Origin: Hofstenia miamia
Lineage: Eukaryota; Xenacoelomorpha; Acoela
NCBI GenBank assembly: GCA_004352715.1
Contig: SCFE01000114.1
Span: 62,001-126,000 of the forward strand
Direction: 5' to 3'
Length of the DNA: 64,000 bases
Shown: one piece after another, positions 58,201 through 64,000 of the stretch
Layout: every line of letters starts with the position of its first letter
Numbering within the stretch: the stretch's first letter is position 1
Notes under the pieces: model-generated
The model's database searches: none
The model's input: only the letters and a program-made list of their open reading frames with translations
What the model was told of the DNA's origin: nothing
Position numbers and translations under genes: made by a program

Positions 58201-60250
58201 TGCACAAAATTCACTTAAAGATTTTTTCCAAGAATATAAAATAATTTATATTAAATCATCAATTATTTGTGGAATAGTATGTATTTCAGAATAGTATTTA
58301 TTTTAGAAATTTGATTTGAACTATAATTTAGATAGTGAATATGGGAAATTTTTGTTTGGATTATCTGTGATATTAATCAGTTCCATATTACATTTTTATT
58401 CAAATAATATAATTTCTATCCAGACTCAAATAGATCATGGTTAAATCATATTTCAGTTTATGCACTGGTTTTAAGCATTTTGGTGTCATGAGTCTGCCAC
58501 CTCTACCCTATCAGTTTTTAATGAAAATGTAAGCATCTTATCTGCTAGGATTGAACTAGTTTGATCACTGTTATTTTATAACCAGTCATTAAGAACATTG
58601 CATTTTGACCTATCTTATTAAATATGTTTAGAAAGCTCATTCCTTATTGAATTGAGACTGCTAGCATTGAAATAAATGAATTTATACCTATTTCAGTATT
58701 TTGTAGTTTATATTCTATTTGTTATTGTTGCCAAAGTTTGGCCTGGGCTTGAGGTGATTGAAAATAACTGTACTGAATTTAATTGCATATGCATAGTATG
58801 GTAAAGGCAGATAGTTTAGGTCATGTGTATGTGTTTGTATATAGCATAATGATACATTTTGTAGCATGGCATATATATATCTAAGTAATACATGAAAAGC
58901 ATTTACCATTTTTATATAAATTTTCACTGCAGTCTAGGGAAGGGAGGTGTCAGAAAAAAAGTTCAATAATTGGAAGATTTGGCAACTTTGAAATAGCTGA
59001 GATTCAGAATTCAAAATGAAAGACAAGAAATAATGAGAGATCCTTTTAAAACTTGAGTTATATGGGGGATTCCTTGATGAAAAAAGTGGATTCCATTATA
59101 AGTGAAGAGCCTAGGATTGATACATTGTGTTAAATTAAGAAAGCTTGTGAAGACAGGAAGAAAATTGAAGCTCATAGCACAAAAACATGAAAATGCTTCA
59201 TTGAATGTATAAATGACATAATACTGTTGTAGAGCAGAATGCTTAAAGACTGGAGTAATTCTAGGAAACAAATGAACTACAGATGAATCTTTAATGGATT
59301 TGATGCATGTTATGATTGATATCCAATTAGAATTCTTGGTGTCATAGATTTCAGATTGTCAATGAGACATTTGTTTATGAGTGCCAGAATTAATGTGAGC
59401 TTATTGGGTAATCTTTGATCTTCTGAGAGAGTTGATAAAAGTTATGACTACAATATGAATGAATTGTTGCTGCTTGATTTGAAGGAGGATTGTGAGAATG
59501 GACATACATCAAGATACTGCTCATGATCATGAGATAGGTTGTTCTAGTTTTGATAGACACTTCAATGAGACTTGGTTTGAAGTTATTGTTTGGTTCATGA
59601 TGGATATTTCAAAGTTGTGGTGAGTGAATTTGTGGAAGATTTCTGCTGACTGACTCATATTGATGAGGTGAAGGGGACATGTTTGAGGAGTTTTCTACAT
59701 TGAGAAATGTGTATGATAGAGCTTTTTCTGGGCACAGTGTAAAAATTAAGATGTTAGCAGATTTGGATGTAGAGTGTAGAGAATGTTTGAAGAGAAACAA
59801 GTTGGAGGAGTGGCTTTGTGTATTCTTTGATTTGGTGATCAAGAGGTCTATGTAATTTAAAAGACACACTCAAAAGACTCACTTCACTCATCTTTTTCCC
59901 ATTTAGAAAAATTTGATTTATTGAATTTAAAAAACTATCTGTACTTTCAAATCAGTTTTGTACTACAGCATGTATTGCAATCAATTATATATCTCTTTAG
60001 CTTCACAGCTAAAATTGCAACATTAGTTGCTTTCTTAGTTGTCTTATGAAAAAAGTCTCACAAAGTGTTGAATGTGACATAAATTTCATAATGGATCACT
60101 TTAGTAGTTTGAAAAAACAATTTTTAATTTCTTTCCATGCCAAGTAATGTTATGAAATTTATAAAAAAGAGATTAATAAATATATATTTTTACACTAGAT
60201 TTTGATAATTTACTTCAAAATAAAAATGAAGCCCAAAATATCATAGCCTG
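55290..60250. other. long region without a recognised gene
   Basis: AT-rich. A 90-codon frame (57179-57451) and two minus frames of 86 codons (59011-59271, 59609-59869) show no recognised family. 58930-59870 is purine-rich on the plus strand, which favours long minus-strand frames. Confidence 0.4.
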
Positions 60251-60345
60251 NNNNNNNNNNNNNNNNNNNNNNNNNNNNNNNNNNNNNNNNNNNNNNNNNN
60301 NNNNNNNNNNNNNNNNNNNNNNNNNNNNNNNNNNNNNNNNNNNNN
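60251..60345. other. assembly gap
   Basis: Run of 95 N. Confidence 0.95.
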
Positions 60346-60762
60346 ACATTCAACTTTTGGGTTGAATGCACTTGCATAATATTTTAATATATAGAAAAAA
60401 ATGAAAAACACTAATATTGTATTTAAAGCAAACAGGCAATAACTTGTAAACACAAAGAAATAAACAAACTTTTAACTTAACTAACCTGTGCAAATAATTG
60501 CTAAAATTGTTAATAATAAAAACTATTATCATAAAGTTTAGTAATGAATGCTTTTGCTTTTTAAAAATTTCCTAGAAATTAAAAACCATACCATCTTTAT
60601 AATATAATATGCTTCCTCTTTAACAAGAGGAAAACTTTTTTCACTCTCAGGTCCATCTGCTCTCAACTCCACTGTTTCCTAAATCCATATATTGACAATA
60701 GAAATAAATGAAAATATAACAATCCCTCTTAACACATTTATAACTAATTTTAAACCTCTAAA

Positions 60763-62180
60763 ATCCAAATATGAATTCATTTTTCAATTAAAACAATATT
60801 GAAATAGTGATTTATAAATCTATCTAATGAATTTACTATTTTTTTGAATTTCAATCAATATTCATATTATTTCATTAAATGGTGAAGGAAACATTGATCA
60901 AATAAAGAATCTAACAGTGTGAATAGATTCAGAAGGTTTGAAAATTGTAATAAACTGCAGTTTTAGAACAAAAATCAACTTATGAACCCCTTACAAAAAA
61001 ATGAATTTCTTTACAGCAGCTTCCATATACTGTCACATTAAGCAAAAATGCACAGATCTAAGTAGAGTTACCAACTAATAAAAAACATTCCCATCTAAAT
61101 TTGAACATGAAGAATCCAAATATGAATTCATTTTTTCAATTAAAACAATATTGAAATAGCAATTTGGAAGTCTATCTGATGAAATCAAAGTTTCTTCAAA
61201 AATTCATTCACTATTAATCTTATTTCATCAAAATGCAAAGCAAGGATTGCTCAAATCTAATATTGCCAATAGATTCAGAAATTCTTAATATAGGTATAAG
61301 CTGCAGTTTTAGAACAAAAATCAACTCATGAAGTCCTTATAAAAAATAAATTTCTATAAACCAACTTCCATAGACTGTCATATTAAGTAAAAAATATAAT
61401 GCAAAGATCTAAGTAGAGCTTAGCAACTAATAAAAAAATATTCTCACCTAGGCACCTTCTAGGGCACATTGAAAATGAAACTAAGGCATTCCAGAAAATT
61501 TCACAATGCAATCTTTAGATCAACTTAAAAAATATGATCTGAACATTTTTAAGTAAACTTAGACATGCACATTCTGAATATGAAATCATTTTTTAGTTTA
61601 AAAAGTCCCTAAAGAGCAGTTTGAGTATGATATGGCAAAGTTAGGGTTTTTCACCAAATCTGAGAAAAATTGATTATAATTCTTCAATTTACATTCAAAT
61701 GACAGCTCAAAGTGAAAATTTAATACTATAAATCAACTCTGAAGCATCAAATTTAGTTAGAATGAGAAATTTTAAGCAAAAATTTGCTTATGGAATTGAT
61801 TTCCAAAATGATACTCTTAAATCTCAGGCACATTGAAAATGACACTAAGGCATTCCAGAAAATTTCACAATGTGACCTCTAGATCTACTTTTTCAAGTAA
61901 TTTCAGACGTCTAGAAACTGAATACTACATTGGTTTTTCATTTTAAGCTGTAGCTAAAGAGCAGTTTTAAAATAAATTTTGCATATATGAGTTTTCAAAT
62001 TTAATTCATTAAATGATAGTGAAAGGGCTTCTAAATCTAGAAATTTAATTCCAGTTTTAATCAATGTAGAAACATCAATATTTACTGAGAAGTAGCAGTC
62101 AATGCTCCATAAAAATTATATTATCAAAAACCCATAAAACCCAGTATATTCAATAACCACAGCAAAATCTTGAAGAAATT
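60763..62180 (+). repeat. four-unit tandem array, period about 350-365 bp
   Basis: ATCCAAATATGAATTCATTT recurs at 60763 and 61114. The following blocks (GATTCAGAA, CTGCAGTTTTAGAACAAAAA, GATCTAAGTAGAG) recur with the same spacing. GGCACATTGAAAATG followed by ACTAAGGCATTCCAG recurs at 61463 and 61827, and CTAAAGAGCAGTTT at about 61609 and 61953. So two pairs of diverged units follow one another. It looks like an old satellite-like expansion in the intron. No coding frame. Confidence 0.7.
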
Positions 62181-63791
62181 GACAGAATAGATCACAGATA
62201 TCAAAATGGAGTAAAATGTAAATGAATTTTCAAGCTTTATCTGTAACTTCCATTTTCATCATCCACAATATACATTTAAAAAAACATTGATTTTTTGCAA
62301 GTTTATGGAGGTGTCCTAATATGAAGTGAAATATTAGTAAACAAAATGTTAAGGACTAATGAAATTAAAAACCAAATTCAGTTTTATAGATAGTTTTTTC
62401 AAAAAAAATCACTATAATTTTTAAAAAATTACTAACTCATCATACAATATTCATATCTAAAAGAGAACATTTCCCATTATGGAAGATTTACAGGGAACGT
62501 TGGGAAAATTATTTTTGAATGTTATTTCTTGTATTACTGCAAATATCTCAAAGAAAAAATTTCCAACTTTTGAATTTTTAATTTTGAGAAAAAAGTTTTT
62601 TTTAGTTGATAATATTGAAGCGTTCCATATTGCGACAGGCATAAAACATTAGAATCCCCTTTCAAAACTGCGCATTTTGTTGTAAAAATCTTGTTCATAG
62701 CTTCATTATATCAAAAGTTATTAAAGAAAATATCTTTTCTGAAAAATTTGCCCAGCCAACCTAGCTCAGCATGTATTGAACTTAGAGCTAAACATGCTGA
62801 GAAACAAATTTTTTCAGTGAAATTTGCTACTTAAAAATTCAAATGGTTTTCAAAATAAATTTTTTTAAAAAAAAAATTATGGCTGTGTGAAATTTTTTTC
62901 TTGAAATTTCAAACAATTCTGATCAAAATTCAGATCACTAGTGTCAAAAAAACAAAAAAAATTTCAAGAAAAGTTTTTTTTCAAATAAATGGTATACAAA
63001 ATTTAAAAATTCATGCTCATTAAAAAATTTATATAAACTTCTAATGTTGGGAATTTAAAAAAACTTTTAATTTTCAAATTCCATTGCCAATTTTTTGAGT
63101 GAGCTCTCTCCAAATATAATCAATAACAGCAAAAAAAACTATTTTCCCGCTAGAGGGCGCAATTTTGACATGCTCAGGCTTGTAAAAGACTTAAAATCTT
63201 CAACTTGCAAAGCTCTATAAGCCTGCAAATTTTCATGGAGATAACTGCAATATTGACAGAGCAATGGGCAAAAATGTGTTTTTCAAGAAATTTAGAGGAA
63301 GTGTAGAAAGCAACTAACATTGCTTAACAAGAAAGCTTCAGCAGTATTTTCTTTATGAAGATTAGAGTGAAAATGATTAAGTTTCATTATTTATATGTTA
63401 GATCAATTGCCTTTTTTGTGTGCAGGGAATAGCATCAGCAAAGAGGTTGCAAAGTTTGCCTCACAGACTAAAAGTTTGACATAACCATTTCTAATGATAT
63501 CTGAAATAATTTTATAAGAACTATTGGATTTGTGTATTTGTATAAATTTCCATGTATGTACTTTTCATTTATTGAATATATTTTAAGCAATAATTATGTA
63601 TTGTGACTATTTTTAATATTAAAAGTGGTTTAACTGCTGCATTCTGTATTGGTAGACAGCTGTAAGCAGCCAAGTATCTTTTGTAAATTTCTCATTTGCA
63701 TTGCATTGATTGCTGAATGAGCTGCTATTTGATAAAGAAATCATTAATTATATAATACAAATTATTCTTATTTCTCTAATATCATATTTAG
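62181..63791. other. intron sequence before the last exon
   Basis: AT-rich. Contains a perfect 10-bp inverted repeat CTCAGCATGT (62765-62774) / ACATGCTGAG (62792-62801), and a CpG-containing block near 63140-63175 (CCCGCTAGAGGGCGC). No gene. Confidence 0.45.
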
Positions 63792-63960
63792 TTTCAATGA
63801 TATGCCATATGGATTGGAAGGAGATGAAGAACTTTATGGTGCCAACAAACATGATTATGTTGTATATTCATCTACAAATGCTATCCTTAACAGAAATTGT
63901 GTGGGCCTTGAAAATTGTACTTTGTATACAACACTTTTCCCAAATTCTGAATCTGCAAAG
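63792..63960 (+). CDS. pseudo-dCMP deaminase exon lacking all zinc ligands (copy 2)
   Basis: Acceptor ATATTTAG, donor GTAAAA, entry phase 2 and exit phase 0, exactly as in the copy 1 catalytic exon. Encodes FNDMPYGLEGDEELYG, then NKHDYVVYSSTNAILNRN, then LENCTLYTTLFPNSESAK (56 codons, no stop). Aligned with copy 1, CHAEANAI reads VYSSTNAI (His to Tyr, Glu to Ser) and FPCNNCAK reads FPNSESAK (both Cys lost). The allosteric-site segment YNSMPNNC becomes FNDMPYGL. The scaffold between these positions is retained. This gives a deaminase fold unable to bind Zn in the usual way: a structural or regulatory domain, or a gene in early decay. Three codons are deleted relative to copy 1 before NK, and two further positions differ in length there. 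Confidence 0.85.
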
Positions 63961-64000
63961 GTAAAATACTTTGAAATCTGATCAAGCAAGTTAACCTTTA

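Noticed and set aside
59011-59869. Two 86-codon minus-strand frames
   Set aside because: The plus strand is purine-rich here, which removes stops on the minus strand. The frames are in different registers and resemble nothing I know.
1-64000. tRNA, rRNA or CRISPR features
   Set aside because: No cloverleaf with the invariant A/B box words, no rRNA-like block, and no regularly spaced repeats were seen; CRISPR is not expected in an animal genome.

Overview
This is strongly AT-rich animal DNA, most likely from an invertebrate. It has spliced exons with GT/AG borders, long introns, (TA)n microsatellites, four runs of N plus isolated single Ns, and many decayed transposable elements (piggyBac, hAT, Tc1/mariner, LINE, Ty3/Gypsy). 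I cannot name the species. Apart from one host locus, almost everything recognisable is mobile DNA.

Layout. 1-12,000 is a transposon graveyard. It holds a piggyBac transposase relic (1-1047), a tiny LTR element with a tRNA-Trp primer site (1541-1992), a bounded hAT element with terminal inverted repeats and a degenerate 8-bp target duplication (2044-4396), a Gypsy integrase relic followed by an accessory-ORF relic (4699-5650), an opposite-strand Gypsy pol relic (5787-7960), a LINE relic (8110-9345), and a ~2-kb inverted-repeat element carrying a TA-flanked inverted-repeat element inside it (9863-11887). At 14287-15131 two open frames share an upstream TTCTTATATAG motif; the first resembles a multicopy capsid-like family of invertebrate selfish elements. 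Two solo LTRs follow (15816-16758 on minus, 17355-18216 on plus).

Host locus. Four plus-strand exons encode dCMP-deaminase-like sequence. The first pair (20295-20435 and 33757-33940) keeps the HAE and PCxxC zinc motifs. The second pair (49719-49851 and 63792-63960) has the same exon phases and intact splice sites, but its last exon has lost every zinc ligand and the catalytic Glu. This looks like a tandem duplication of an active and a pseudo-deaminase domain, as one gene or two. The intron inside the first pair carries an 11.8-kb Gypsy array.

The Gypsy array (21609-33432) is LTR-internal-LTR-internal-LTR, flanked on both sides by ATAT. The larger internal region has gag with a zinc knuckle, an aspartic protease, an integrase, no reverse transcriptase or RNase H, and then ~2.8 kb of unrecognised coding sequence before the 3' LTR. 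Relics of that accessory protein recur at 5265-5650, 42420-42942 and (minus) 43740-44475, in other element contexts. It is therefore a conserved element-borne gene of unknown function and the strongest candidate here for something undescribed.

34,000-64,000 is mostly intronic or intergenic. It holds a ~1.2-kb segmental duplication, a pair of hAT-type MITEs (one absent from the paralogous copy of the duplication), a ~480-bp foldback palindrome, a Tc1 fragment and a four-unit ~355-bp tandem array. Much of this stretch has almost no CpG, while short blocks inside it are CpG-containing and look like newer insertions.
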